Source: Lysobacter_F sp035645555 (GTDB lineage: Bacteria > Pseudomonadota > Gammaproteobacteria > Xanthomonadales > Xanthomonadaceae). Taken from it: DNA of 14,242 nucleotides. This document shows, one piece after another, positions 1 through 7,338 of the stretch. The notes below the pieces were generated by a model, which saw only the letters and a program-made list of their open reading frames with translations, had not been told where the DNA came from and did no database searches. Position 1 is the first letter of the stretch; each line of letters starts with the position of its first letter. The stretch is from assembly GCA_035645555.1 (NCBI GenBank), contig DASQMI010000078.1, forward strand, positions 1-14,242, given 5' to 3'. The translations under genes were made by a program, and so were the position numbers.

Positions 1-444
1 GTCGAGGCCGCGCGCGTGGAGCAGCGCACCGACCTCGACAAGCTGGTGCTCGACATCGAGACCAACGGCACGATCGACGCCGAGGACGCGGTGCGCACCG
101 CCGCCGACATCCTCACCGACCAGCTGTCGGTGTTCGGCGACTTCACCCATCGCGACCGCGGTGCGTCGAAGCCGCAGGCCGCCGGCGTCGACCCGGTGCT
201 GCTGCGTCCGATCGACGACCTCGAGCTGACCGTGCGCTCGGCGAACTGCCTGAAGGCCGAGAGCATCTACTACATCGGTGATCTGGTGCAGAAGACCGAG
301 GTCGAGCTGCTCAAGACGCCGAACCTTGGCAAGAAGTCGCTCACCGAGATCAAGGAAGTGCTCGCGCAGCGTGGCCTGTCGCTCGGCATGAAGCTCGAGA
401 ACTGGCCGCCGGCCGGCATCGCCAGCCACGGCATGATGGGGTGA
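1..444 (+). CDS. rpoA: RNA polymerase alpha subunit, C-terminal part (5' end outside window)
   Basis: Alpha dimerises to start assembly of RNA polymerase; its C-terminal domain binds UP-element DNA and transcription activators. The window opens inside the gene, in frame from base 1, and shows 147 residues ending at TGA 442-444. Visible residues 1-45 are the end of the N-terminal domain (VEAARVEQRTDLDKL, ETNGTID). Residues 46-62 are the flexible linker, and 63-147 are the C-terminal domain. The DNA-binding patch LTVRSANCLKAE is intact; the Arg at visible residue 79 corresponds to E. coli R265. The helix-hairpin-helix segment LLKTPNLGKKSLTEI and the end NWPP are also present. The tail GIASHGMMG is poorly conserved, as is usual. 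rplQ follows, as in the alpha operon of most proteobacteria, but after an unusually long spacer. Identification is certain; the true start lies upstream. Confidence 0.98.
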   Translation, partial: VEAARVEQRTDLDKLVLDIETNGTIDAEDAVRTAADILTDQLSVFGDFTHRDRGASKPQAAGVDPVLLRPIDDLELTVRSANCLKAESIYYIGDLVQKTEVELLKTPNLGKKSLTEIKEVLAQRGLSLGMKLENWPPAGIASHGMMG

Positions 445-445
445 A

Positions 446-487
446 GCGCAGCGCTTGCGAGATGCCCAAAGGCATCTCGCGCTGTGC
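446..487 (+). other. Stem-loop just after the rpoA stop, not a classical terminator
   Basis: GCGAGATGCC (457-466) and GGCATCTCGC (471-480) form a perfect 10-bp stem closed by a CAAA loop. An outer stem pairs 446-452 with 481-487 (six Watson-Crick pairs and one G-U), with a 4-base bulge at 453-456. No T-run follows, so this is unlikely to be an intrinsic terminator. It begins two bases after the rpoA stop. It could protect the rpoA 3' end after mRNA processing, or tune rplQ expression; both roles are inference. Confidence 0.6.
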
Positions 488-488
488 T

Positions 489-750
489 GAACGCCCGGCC
501 GTAAGGCCGGGCCGGGGCGCCAAGGTCCGGTAGCTGCCGAACCGGCAACCCTGTAGTAGAGACACGCCCGCGCCGCTGGCGCGGGCCGGGCGTCAAGCTC
601 CAGCAGTACGGAGCAAGTCGCTCGCAGTTGAACGCCCGGCCGTGAGGCCGGGCGGGGCGCCAGCTTCCACAGTGCGGAGCTTGGCGTCACGCAGTCAGAC
701 CCGGCTTCGAGGCCGGGCCGGGCGCCAAGGCTTCGGCTGTGGCGCTGGAG
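489..750 (+). repeat. Degenerate tandem array of four GC-rich hairpin units in the rpoA-rplQ spacer
   Basis: Four similar units lie head to tail. Each starts with a GC-rich hairpin and continues with a GGCGCCAAG-like block and a more variable half. The hairpin stems are: unit 1, GCCCGGCC 493-500 with 505-512, loop GTAA; unit 2, CCCGCGCC 567-574 with 578-585, loop GCT; unit 3, GCCCGGCC 634-641 with 646-653, loop GTGA; unit 4, CCCGGC 700-705 with 712-717, loop TTCGAG. The GGCGCC/GGCGTC blocks begin at 516, 589, 656 and 721, giving steps of 73, 67 and 65 bases. Units 2 and 3 also align downstream of the hairpin (CGGAGC at 609-614 and 675-680; CGCAGT at 623-628 and 690-695). Stem sequence differs between units while pairing is kept, and two loops are GNRA tetraloops. 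That is compatible either with a transcribed RNA structure or with an array of REP-like palindromic repeats. Confidence 0.65.
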
Positions 751-902
751 TGAGCACGTACCACGCAACACACCGCCGACGGGCTCAGCCCGCGGCATGC
801 CGGTCACGGAGGGCCGGCTCGGACCACCCGCAGTCCAATGCTCCAACGCCACGAAGGCGACAGCGTAGTCCACGGTTTCAACATTCATCAGGAATCCCTG
901 CC
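751..902 (+). other. rplQ leader, end of the non-coding rpoA-rplQ spacer
   Basis: This is the last third of the 458-bp spacer. I see no convincing coding sequence or sigma-70 promoter here. A small hairpin, CGGGC 780-784 with GCCCG 788-792 and loop TCA, echoes the stems of the array upstream. The stretch ends with the rplQ ribosome-binding site CAGGAAT (889-895). An open frame running from 642 into rplQ exists only because the GC-rich spacer lacks stops in that frame. Confidence 0.5.
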
Positions 903-1292
903 ATGCGCCACCAGAAAGCCGGACGCAAGTTCAGCCGCACCAGTGCCCATCGCGAAGCGATGTTCAGCAACATGGCTGCGTCCCTCATCAAGCACGAACT
1001 CATCCGCACGACCTTGCCGAAGGCCAAGGAGCTGCGTCGCGTCGCCGAGCCGCTGATCACGCTCGCCAAGCAGGACGGCGTGGCGAACCGCCGGCTGGCG
1101 TTCTCGCGTCTGCGCGACAAGCAGGCGGTCGGCAAGCTCTTCGTCGAGCTCGGCCCGCGCTACCGGGACCGTCCGGGCGGCTACCTGCGCATCCTCAAGT
1201 GCGGTTTCCGCGCCGGCGACAACGCGCCGATGGCGTACGTCGAGCTGGTCGACCGCCCGCAGGCGACCGGCGGCGAGGCGGCCGGCGAGTAA
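903..1292 (+). CDS. rplQ: 50S ribosomal protein L17
   Basis: Bacterial L17 (bL17) is a protein of the large ribosomal subunit. The 129-residue product has the family start MRHQKAGRKFSRTSAHR followed by the conserved core MFSNMAASLIKHELIRTTLPKAKELRRVAEPLITLAK. Near the C-terminus are GPRYRDRPGGYLRILKCGFRAGDNAPMAYVELVDR and a short low-complexity tail, TGGEAAGE. Length is normal for the family (about 120-130). The ATG at 903 is chosen because the conserved MRHQ start falls exactly there, with AGGA about 9 bases upstream; the frame is open further upstream, but that translation is spacer sequence. It is the last gene of the alpha operon and is followed by a strong terminator. The distance from rpoA is much longer than in E. 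coli, where the two genes are a few tens of bases apart, so an extra control step between them is possible. Confidence 0.98.
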   Translation: MRHQKAGRKFSRTSAHREAMFSNMAASLIKHELIRTTLPKAKELRRVAEPLITLAKQDGVANRRLAFSRLRDKQAVGKLFVELGPRYRDRPGGYLRILKCGFRAGDNAPMAYVELVDRPQATGGEAAGE

Positions 1293-1320
1293 CCGCGGCG
1301 ACGCAACCGCGTCCCGACGT

Positions 1321-1357
1321 GCAAAAGCCCCGGCCTGGCCCGGGGCTTTTGCTTTCC
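1321..1357 (+). terminator. Intrinsic terminator of the alpha operon
   Basis: GCAAAAGCCCCGG (1321-1333) and CCGGGGCTTTTGC (1340-1352) form a perfect 13-bp stem with a 6-base loop. The right arm carries TTTT and more T-rich sequence follows. It sits 28 bases after the rplQ stop and separates the ribosomal operon from dsbB. Confidence 0.93.
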
Positions 1358-1410
1358 GGCGCGCGGCTTGCGACGATGACCCACCGTTCACGCGTCCAGC
1401 GTTTTTCCGC

Positions 1411-1914
1411 ATGCCGGCCAATCCGTTACGTGCTTCGTTTCGCACCCAGTTCCTGCTCGGCTTCCTCGCCTGTGCGGGCCTGATGGGCTACGCGCTGTAC
1501 GCGCAGCACGTGCAGGGCTACGAGCCGTGCCCGCTGTGCATCTTCCAGCGCATCGCGGTGATCGCCTTGGGCGTGGTGTTCCTGCTCGGTGCATTGGTCG
1601 CACCGAGCGGTCGCGGTGGTCGCGCCGTCTTCGGCGTGCTTGCACTGCTGGCCGCCGGTGCCGGGATCGCGGTGGCCGGCCGCCACGTGTGGCTGCAGAA
1701 CCTGCCGCCGGACCAGGTGCCGGCGTGCGGGCCGCCGTTCGACTTCATGCGCGAGACGCTGCCGGTGGCCGAACTGGTAACGAAGGTGTTCCGCGGCAGC
1801 GGCGAGTGCGCCAACGTCGACTGGAGCCTGCTCGGACTGTCGATGCCCGCGTGGGTGCTGATCGCCTTCGTCGCGCTCGCGATGTGGGCGCTGTACGCCG
1901 CGTTCCGGCGCTGA
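1411..1914 (+). CDS. dsbB: Disulfide bond formation protein B (quinone-linked oxidase of DsbA)
   Basis: DsbB is an inner-membrane protein that reoxidises periplasmic DsbA and passes the electrons to quinones. The 167-residue product has four predicted membrane helices, at about 13-30, 45-64, 71-89 and 143-163. Both periplasmic cysteine pairs are present: C40-C43 in EPCPLCIFQR, and C106 (VPACGPPFDFM) with C133 (GECANVDW). The Gln-Arg after the first pair (Q46-R47) matches the quinone-proximal Arg region of the family, and length is typical. No strong Shine-Dalgarno lies before ATG 1411, but the first helix starts normally from there and no better start is seen. The class II DAHP synthase starts 31 bases after the stop, so the two may share a transcript; no functional link between them is known to me. 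No dsbA is in the window. Confidence 0.95.
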   Translation: MPANPLRASFRTQFLLGFLACAGLMGYALYAQHVQGYEPCPLCIFQRIAVIALGVVFLLGALVAPSGRGGRAVFGVLALLAAGAGIAVAGRHVWLQNLPPDQVPACGPPFDFMRETLPVAELVTKVFRGSGECANVDWSLLGLSMPAWVLIAFVALAMWALYAAFRR

Positions 1915-1945
1915 TCCGCCCGAAGTCTTGCCAGCAGGTTGCCGT

Positions 1946-3334
1946 ATGAGCCCGATCGACCGCCATCTCCGCCCCGTCCATCTCCCCGCCGAGTGGACGC
2001 CAGCGTCGTGGCGCGCGCGTCCGGCGCGGCAACTGCCGCAGTACCCCGACGCCGGTGCGCTGGAGGGCGTGCTGCACGAGCTGCAGGCGCTGCCGCCGCT
2101 GGTGACGTCGTGGGAAATCCTCGCGCTCAAGCAGCAGATTGCCGAAGCGCAGGAGGGCAAACGCTTCCTGCTGCAGGGAGGCGATTGCGCGGAGAGCTTC
2201 GACGCCTGCACCTCCGAGGTGATCAGCAACCGGCTCAAGGTGCTGCTGCAGATGAGCCTCGTGCTGGTGCACGGCCTGCGCAAGCCGGTGATCCGCGTCG
2301 GCCGCTTCGCCGGCCAGTACGCCAAGCCGCGCTCGACGGATACCGAGACGGTGAACGGCGTGAGCCTGCCGTGCTACCGCGGCGACATGGTCAACGCGCC
2401 CGCGTTCACCGCGGAGGCGCGCACGCCGGACCCGCGTCGCATGGTGAAGGCGCACGCGCGCTCGGCGATGACGATGAACTTCGTGCGCGCGCTGATCGAC
2501 GGTGGCTTCGCTGATCTGCATCACCCCGAATACTGGAACCTCAGCTGGGTCCGGCATTCCCCGCTCGCCGACGAGTACCACCGCATGGTGGAAGCGATCG
2601 GCGACTCGGTACGCTTCATGGAGACGCTATCGGGCGAGGAGATCCACAACCTCAACCGGGTCGACTTCTACACCTCGCACGAAGCGCTGCTGCTGCCGTA
2701 CGAGGAGGCGCTCACCCGCCAGGTGCCGCGCCACTGGGGCTGGTTCAACCTCAGCACGCACTATCCGTGGATCGGCATGCGCACCGCCGACGTCGACGGC
2801 GCGCATGTGGAGTATTTCCGCGGCATCCGCAATCCGATCGCGGTCAAGGTTGGTCCTTCGTTAAGCGCCGATGCCCTGCTGCGGCTGATCGACGTGCTCA
2901 GCCCGGACGACGAACCCGGGCGGCTGACCTTGATCCACCGCATGGGTGCTGCGCAGATCGAGCAGAAGCTGCCGCCGCTGCTCGACGCGGTGCGGCGCGA
3001 CGGGCGTCGCGTGCTGTGGGTCTGCGATCCGATGCACGGCAACACCGAGACCACGCACAACGGCTACAAGACCCGGCGCTTCGCCAACATCGGCCGCGAG
3101 CTGGAGCTCGCGTTCGAGCTGCATGGCGCGGCCGGCACCCGCCTTGGTGGCGTGCATCTTGAGCTGACCGGCGAGGACGTGACCGAATGCCTCGGCGGCG
3201 CGCGCGCGCTGACCGAGACCGACCTCGAACGCGCGTACACGTCGACGGTCGATCCGCGCCTGAATTACGAGCAGGCGCTGGAAGTCGCGATGCTGATCGT
3301 GCGTCGCCACGGCGGCGGCATCCGCCTCGGCTAA
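1946..3334 (+). CDS. 3-deoxy-7-phosphoheptulonate synthase, class II (plant type)
   Basis: This cytosolic enzyme condenses phosphoenolpyruvate and erythrose 4-phosphate to DAHP, the first step of the shikimate pathway to aromatic amino acids. The 462-residue product carries class II signatures throughout: FLLQGGDCAESF (74-85, with metal-binding C81), RVGRFAGQYAKPRSTDTE (117-134), WVRHSPLADEYHRM, FRGIRNPIAVKVGPSL (291-306), DPMHGNTE (361-368, H364), GVHLELTGEDVTECLGG (402-418, E406) and DPRLNYEQALE (436-446, D436). The metal ligands expected from the M. tuberculosis enzyme (Cys, His, Glu, Asp) all have counterparts. I chose ATG 1946, with CAGCAGG about 8 bases upstream; an in-frame TTG at 1928 would add six residues but has no supporting site. 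Class II enzymes have no sequence similarity to E. coli AroF/G/H, so those symbols could mislead. Regulation cannot be read from the sequence. Confidence 0.96.
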   Translation: MSPIDRHLRPVHLPAEWTPASWRARPARQLPQYPDAGALEGVLHELQALPPLVTSWEILALKQQIAEAQEGKRFLLQGGDCAESFDACTSEVISNRLKVLLQMSLVLVHGLRKPVIRVGRFAGQYAKPRSTDTETVNGVSLPCYRGDMVNAPAFTAEARTPDPRRMVKAHARSAMTMNFVRALIDGGFADLHHPEYWNLSWVRHSPLADEYHRMVEAIGDSVRFMETLSGEEIHNLNRVDFYTSHEALLLPYEEALTRQVPRHWGWFNLSTHYPWIGMRTADVDGAHVEYFRGIRNPIAVKVGPSLSADALLRLIDVLSPDDEPGRLTLIHRMGAAQIEQKLPPLLDAVRRDGRRVLWVCDPMHGNTETTHNGYKTRRFANIGRELELAFELHGAAGTRLGGVHLELTGEDVTECLGGARALTETDLERAYTSTVDPRLNYEQALEVAMLIVRRHGGGIRLG

Positions 3335-3382
3335 CGTTTTGCCGACATCGCGCTCGCGTCCCGTTGCCGGTGCGGCGGGACA

Positions 3383-4552
3383 ATGCGGGGCATGGACGGT
3401 TTCGCCCGCTTCGACTGGCCGGCGCTGGCGCAGGTCGCCATTCCGGTCGGTATCGCGTTGCTGCTCGGCATGGGCGTTCGCCAGCTGCTGCTGGCGCTGG
3501 CGCTGGCGCGGCGCGTGCGCGGCAGCCAGAGCCTGCGTGCGCTGATCCTGCGCGCGGTCAGCGTGCCGGCCGCGTTCGCCGTTCCGCTCCTGCTGGTGGC
3601 CGCGGCGCTGCGCTATACGCCGTTGTCCACGCAGGTGCTGGAGGGGCTGCGTCACGCGATCGCGGTTGCGCTGACCGGCGCGCTGACGTGGCTGTCGATC
3701 CGACTGGTGCAGGCTGCGCAGGATTGGGTGATTGCCCGCCATCCGGTGGACGTCGACGACAATCTCGCCGCACGCCGCATCCAGACCCAGACCCGCGTGC
3801 TGGCGCGCGTCGCCACCGGCCTCGTGCTGCTGCTCGGCGTGTCGGCGGCGCTGATGACGTTCCCGGCGATCCGCCAGGTAGGGACCACGCTGCTGGCTTC
3901 GGCGGGCATCTTGGGCGTCGTCGCCGGCATCGCTGCGCGGCCGGTGTTCGGCAACCTGATCGCGGGCCTGCAGATCGCGCTGACCCAGCCGATCCGGCTC
4001 GACGACGTCGTCATCGTCGAAGGCGAGTGGGGACGCGTCGAGGAGATCACCACGTCCTACGTGGTGGTGCGCCTATGGGACGAGCGCCGCATGGTGGTGC
4101 CGCTGAGCTGGTTCATCGAAAACCCGTTCCAGAACTGGACACGGCGCACCGCCTGCCTGCTCGGCGAGGTGTTCCTCTGGCTGGATTACCGCACGCCGAT
4201 GGAACCGCTGCGCGCGGAACTGCGCCGCATCTGCACGAGTGACCCGCGCTGGGACGGCCGCGTCTGCATCGCCCAGGTGACCGACACCGATCGCCATGCG
4301 ATGCAGGTGCGCCTGCTGGTCAGCGCAGGCAACTCCGGCGACGCGTTCGACCTGCGCTGCGCGGTGCGCGAGCGCATGGTCGATTTCCTGCAGCGCGAGC
4401 ACCCCGAGGCGTTGCCGCGCCTGCGCGCCAATGTCGCCGAGACCGAACGCCCGGAGCGGCGCTGGCACCGGCCCAGCTCCGCGCAGCTGCCGAACTCGCC
4501 GCGCGCGGAGGACAGCAGCGTGGAGGACAGCCTGCAGCGACGCCGCGCCTGA
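3383..4552 (+). CDS. MscS-family mechanosensitive ion channel protein
   Basis: Channels of this family open under membrane tension and release solutes on osmotic downshock. The 389-residue product is longer than E. coli MscS (286). It has hydrophobic helices at about 15-42, 55-77, 90-110, 138-158 and 166-187. The last two, with TTLLASAGILGVVAGIAARPVFGNLIAGLQI (168-198), match the pore-lining TM3 region of MscS. The beta domain follows (PIRLDDVVIVEGEWGRVEEI, RRMVVPLSWFIENPFQNWTR), then an alpha/beta cytoplasmic domain. The last 50 residues are polar and probably disordered. ATG 3383 has GGCGGGA about 6 bases upstream; an in-frame ATG at 3392 is an alternative that loses only three residues. 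The gene lies 48 bases after the DAHP synthase and converges on typA with 15 bases between the stops. Which MscS subtype it is, and what it senses, cannot be told from sequence alone. Confidence 0.92.
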   Translation: MRGMDGFARFDWPALAQVAIPVGIALLLGMGVRQLLLALALARRVRGSQSLRALILRAVSVPAAFAVPLLLVAAALRYTPLSTQVLEGLRHAIAVALTGALTWLSIRLVQAAQDWVIARHPVDVDDNLAARRIQTQTRVLARVATGLVLLLGVSAALMTFPAIRQVGTTLLASAGILGVVAGIAARPVFGNLIAGLQIALTQPIRLDDVVIVEGEWGRVEEITTSYVVVRLWDERRMVVPLSWFIENPFQNWTRRTACLLGEVFLWLDYRTPMEPLRAELRRICTSDPRWDGRVCIAQVTDTDRHAMQVRLLVSAGNSGDAFDLRCAVRERMVDFLQREHPEALPRLRANVAETERPERRWHRPSSAQLPNSPRAEDSSVEDSLQRRRA

Positions 4553-4560
4553 ACGCGGCG
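4541..4560. other. GC hairpin spanning the stop of the channel gene
   Basis: CGCCGCG (4541-4547) pairs perfectly with CGCGGCG (4554-4560) around a CCTGAA loop that contains the TGA stop. There is no T-run on either strand. It is the only hairpin near the convergent ends of the channel gene and typA, so termination here is probably Rho-dependent or weak. Given the GC content it may also be chance. Confidence 0.35.
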
Positions 4561-4567
4561 CCCGCGA

Positions 4568-6412
4568 TCAGGCCGCGCGCGACGCGCGCTTGCGGTCCAC
4601 CTCGGCGCGCAGCTTCTTGCGCAGGCGGATCGCCTTCGGCGTGACCTCGACCAGCTCATCGTCGTCGATGAACTCCAGCGCCTGCTCGAGCGAGAACTTC
4701 AGCGGCGGCGTCAGCGCCAGCGCGTCGTCCTTGCCGGCGGCGCGGAAGTTGGTGAGCTGCTTCGCGCGCAGGGCATTGACCGTGAGGTCGTTGTCCTTGG
4801 CGTGGATGCCGATGATCTGGCCTTCGTAGATTTCTTCCTGCGGTTCGATGAACAGCCGCCCGCGCTCCTGCAGCGCGAACTGCGCGTACGCGGTCGAGGT
4901 GCCGGTGTCGTTGGAGATCAGCACGCCGTTCTGGCGCTGGCCGATCGCGCCTTCCGCCTTCGGCCCGTAGTGGTCGAAGATGTGGAACAGCAGGCCGGTG
5001 CCGGCGGTGAGCGTGCGGAACTCGGTCTGGAAGCCGATCAGGCCGCGCGCGGGGATCATGAACTCCATGCGCACGCGGCCCTTACCGTCGGGCTCCATGT
5101 TGCGCAGGATCGCCTTGCGCTCGCCGAGGCGCGCCATCACGCCGCCCTGGTACTGCTCCTCGAGGTCGACGACCAGCTGCTCGTACGGTTCCTGCTGCAC
5201 GCCGTCGACCTCGCGCACGATCACTTCCGGACGCGACACCGCGAGCTCATAGCCTTCGCGGCGCATGGTTTCGATCAGGATCGACAAATGCAGCTCGCCG
5301 CGGCCCGACACCTTGAACTTGTCGGCGTCCGCGGTGTCCTCGACCTTGAGCGCGACGTTGTGCTGGGTTTCGCGCATCAGGCGGTCGCGCAGCTGGCGGC
5401 TGGTGAGGAACTTGCCGCCGCTGCGCTCCTTGTGACCGGCGAACGGCGAGTCGTTGACCTGGAACGTCATCGAGATGGTCGGCTCGTCGACGGTCAGCAC
5501 CGGCAGCGCCTCCGGCGCGCTCGGATCGCACACGGTCTCGGAGATGCCCAGGCCCTCGACGCCGCTGATCGCGATGATGTCGCCCGCCTGCGCCTCGGGC
5601 ACCTCGATGCGCTCCAGGCCCATGAAGCCCAGCACCTGCAGGACCTTGCCGTTGCGCGGCTTGCCGTCGCGGTCGAGCACCGTCACCGGCATGTTGGTGC
5701 GGATCTTGCCGCGCTGGACGCGACCGACGCCGATGATGCCGACATAGCTGTTGTAGTCGAGCGAGGTGATGCGCATCTGGAACGGGCCGTCGGGATCGAC
5801 CGCCGGTGCCGCGACGTGCTTGCAGATCGCCTCGAACAGCGCGGTCATGTCGCCCTCGCGCACGTCTTCGGTCAGGCCGGCGTAGCCCTGCAGGCCGGAC
5901 GCGTACACCACCGGGAAATCCAGCTGCTCGTCGGTCGCGCCGAGGCGGTCGAACAGGTCGAACGTCTGGTCCAGCACCCAGCTCGGCCGTGCGCCCGGGC
6001 GGTCGACCTTGTTGATGACGACGATTGGCTTGAAGCCCATCGCGAACGCCTTCTGGGTGACGAAGCGCGTCTGCGGCATCGGGCCGTCCATCGCGTCCAC
6101 CAGGATCAGCACGGAGTCGACCATCGACAGCACGCGCTCCACCTCGCCGCCGAAGTCGGCGTGGCCGGGGGTGTCGACGATGTTGATGCGCCAGCTTTCG
6201 CCCTGTGGGTCGGTCCAGCGGATCGCGGTGTTCTTCGAGAGGATGGTGATGCCGCGTTCCTTCTCGAGATCGTTGCTGTCCATCACGCGGTCCGGGACCA
6301 CGGCGCGTTCGTTCAGCGTGCCCGACTGCTTGAGCAGCTGGTCGACGAGGGTGGTCTTGCCATGGTCGACGTGGGCGACGATGGCGATGTTGCGGAGGCG
6401 TTCAATGGACAT
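4568..6412 (-). CDS. typA: Translational GTPase TypA/BipA
   Basis: TypA/BipA is an EF-G-like GTPase that binds ribosomes and helps 50S assembly and growth under cold or other stress. The 614-residue product has the usual length. G-domain motifs are complete: AHVDHGKTT (13-21), ERGITI (52-57), DTPGHADFGGEVERVL (80-95) and NKVD (134-137). The beta-barrel domain and EF-G III/V-like domains follow (SGRGELHLSILIETMRREGYEL; FMIPARGLIGFQTEFRTLTAGTG), then the TypA-specific C-terminal domain (FNRGYxP-equivalent region, NDLTVNALRAKQLTNFRAAGKDD, LEQALEFIDDDELVEVTPKAIRLRKK). The ATG at 6412 gives the conserved start MSIERLRNIAIVAHVDHGKT. No Shine-Dalgarno is visible on this strand before it; a GC hairpin lies there instead. 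It is transcribed alone, convergent with the channel gene and divergent from the 71-residue membrane protein. Confidence 0.98.
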   Translation of the reverse strand: MSIERLRNIAIVAHVDHGKTTLVDQLLKQSGTLNERAVVPDRVMDSNDLEKERGITILSKNTAIRWTDPQGESWRINIVDTPGHADFGGEVERVLSMVDSVLILVDAMDGPMPQTRFVTQKAFAMGFKPIVVINKVDRPGARPSWVLDQTFDLFDRLGATDEQLDFPVVYASGLQGYAGLTEDVREGDMTALFEAICKHVAAPAVDPDGPFQMRITSLDYNSYVGIIGVGRVQRGKIRTNMPVTVLDRDGKPRNGKVLQVLGFMGLERIEVPEAQAGDIIAISGVEGLGISETVCDPSAPEALPVLTVDEPTISMTFQVNDSPFAGHKERSGGKFLTSRQLRDRLMRETQHNVALKVEDTADADKFKVSGRGELHLSILIETMRREGYELAVSRPEVIVREVDGVQQEPYEQLVVDLEEQYQGGVMARLGERKAILRNMEPDGKGRVRMEFMIPARGLIGFQTEFRTLTAGTGLLFHIFDHYGPKAEGAIGQRQNGVLISNDTGTSTAYAQFALQERGRLFIEPQEEIYEGQIIGIHAKDNDLTVNALRAKQLTNFRAAGKDDALALTPPLKFSLEQALEFIDDDELVEVTPKAIRLRKKLRAEVDRKRASRAA

Positions 6413-6419
6413 GGAAGCC

Positions 6420-6435
6420 GGCGCCGTGCGGCGCC
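6420..6435 (-). promoter_or_regulatory. Hairpin in the typA leader where a ribosome-binding site would be expected
   Basis: GGCGCC (6420-6425) and GGCGCC (6430-6435) form a perfect 6-bp stem with a 4-base loop. It ends 7 bases before the typA ATG, which is where a Shine-Dalgarno normally lies. The leader strand has no AGGAGG-like sequence between the -10 box and ATG. The hairpin may influence initiation; this is inference, and six GC pairs can also arise by chance in such DNA. Confidence 0.4.
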
Positions 6436-6459
6436 ACAGGAGGGAAAGGGAAGCCGCGG

Positions 6460-6465
6460 ATTATA
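6460..6465 (-). promoter_or_regulatory. Probable -10 box of the typA promoter
   Basis: Read on the minus strand this is an exact TATAAT (context GGCTATAATCCG), a rare hexamer in DNA this GC-rich. It lies about 47 bases upstream of the typA start, giving a leader of roughly 40 bases. The sequence 17 bases further upstream is GC-rich and does not match TTGACA, so the -35 box is weak or absent. Confidence 0.6.
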
Positions 6466-6545
6466 GCCGTTCGTCCGCTCCTCGCCCGGCGCTTACATTC
6501 GACTGCGTTATGCTGACGGCCAGACAGGAGCATGGGAGGCGCCTC

Positions 6546-6761
6546 ATGGGCACCGCTCGACCCTGGAAACCACCCGCCTGGCTGATCGCGCTGGATGCCG
6601 TCGGCGTGGTCCTGCTGGCGCTCGGGCTGCACGCCGACTCCGGACCCCCGAACCCGCTCGCCCCGTACAAGCTGGGGCTGCTCGGGCTCGGTGGCGCCAT
6701 GATGGTGGCCGGCGCGCTGTCCGCGCTCGTGCTCGTCGTCCGTCACCGCGCCTCCCCCTGA
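6546..6761 (+). CDS. Small two-helix membrane protein, function unknown
   Basis: I do not recognise this protein. The 71-residue product has a short polar N-terminus (MGTARPWKPP), a first hydrophobic helix at about 11-29 (AWLIALDAVGVVLLALGL), a short loop rich in Pro and Gly (HADSGPPNPLAPYK), a second helix at about 43-65, and a basic end (RHRASP). The positive-inside rule favours both ends in the cytoplasm and a short periplasmic loop. ATG 6546 is chosen because GGAGG (6535-6539) lies 6 bases upstream. An in-frame ATG at 6510 would add 12 residues and lacks such a site. The cyclophilin gene begins 18 bases after the stop, so the two are probably co-transcribed. The good ribosome-binding site and clear membrane topology make a real gene likely. 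Confidence 0.75.
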   Translation: MGTARPWKPPAWLIALDAVGVVLLALGLHADSGPPNPLAPYKLGLLGLGGAMMVAGALSALVLVVRHRASP

Positions 6762-6779
6762 TTTGAAGGAGCAGTACCG

Positions 6780-7274
<495 letters not shown>

Positions 7275-7298
7275 ACCAGGGTGCGCGTCGTGACCGCT

Positions 7299-7328
7299 GA
7301 AGGGCGCCCCATGGCGCCCTTCGTTTTT
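7299..7328 (+). terminator. Intrinsic terminator after the cyclophilin gene
   Basis: GAAGGGCGCC (7299-7308) and GGCGCCCTTC (7313-7322) form a perfect 10-bp stem with a CCAT loop, followed by TTTTT at 7324-7328. It starts 24 bases after the ppiB stop. The minus strand has no T-run on its side, so it should act mainly on plus-strand transcripts; the convergent lipoprotein gene has no separate terminator that I can see. Confidence 0.93.
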
Positions 7329-7338
7329 GTCCGGCGCG

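Noticed and set aside
489..750. CRISPR array
   Set aside because: The repeated units are degenerate and self-complementary over most of their length, there are no unique spacers between identical repeats, and no cas genes are present.
642..902. Long N-terminal extension of rplQ or a gene fused to it
   Set aside because: The conserved L17 start is at 903 with its own ribosome-binding site. The upstream residues are Arg/Ala/Gly-rich translation of repeat sequence.
1928..1945. TTG start for the DAHP synthase, adding six residues
   Set aside because: ATG 1946 has a better ribosome-binding site and gives the usual family length; the added residues (MPAGCR) match nothing known.
4802..6466. 554-codon open frame on the plus strand opposite typA
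   Set aside because: It lies fully antisense to a certain gene. Its product is rich in His, Arg, Ala, Asp and Val with no recognisable domain, the usual result of reading the complement of high-GC codons.
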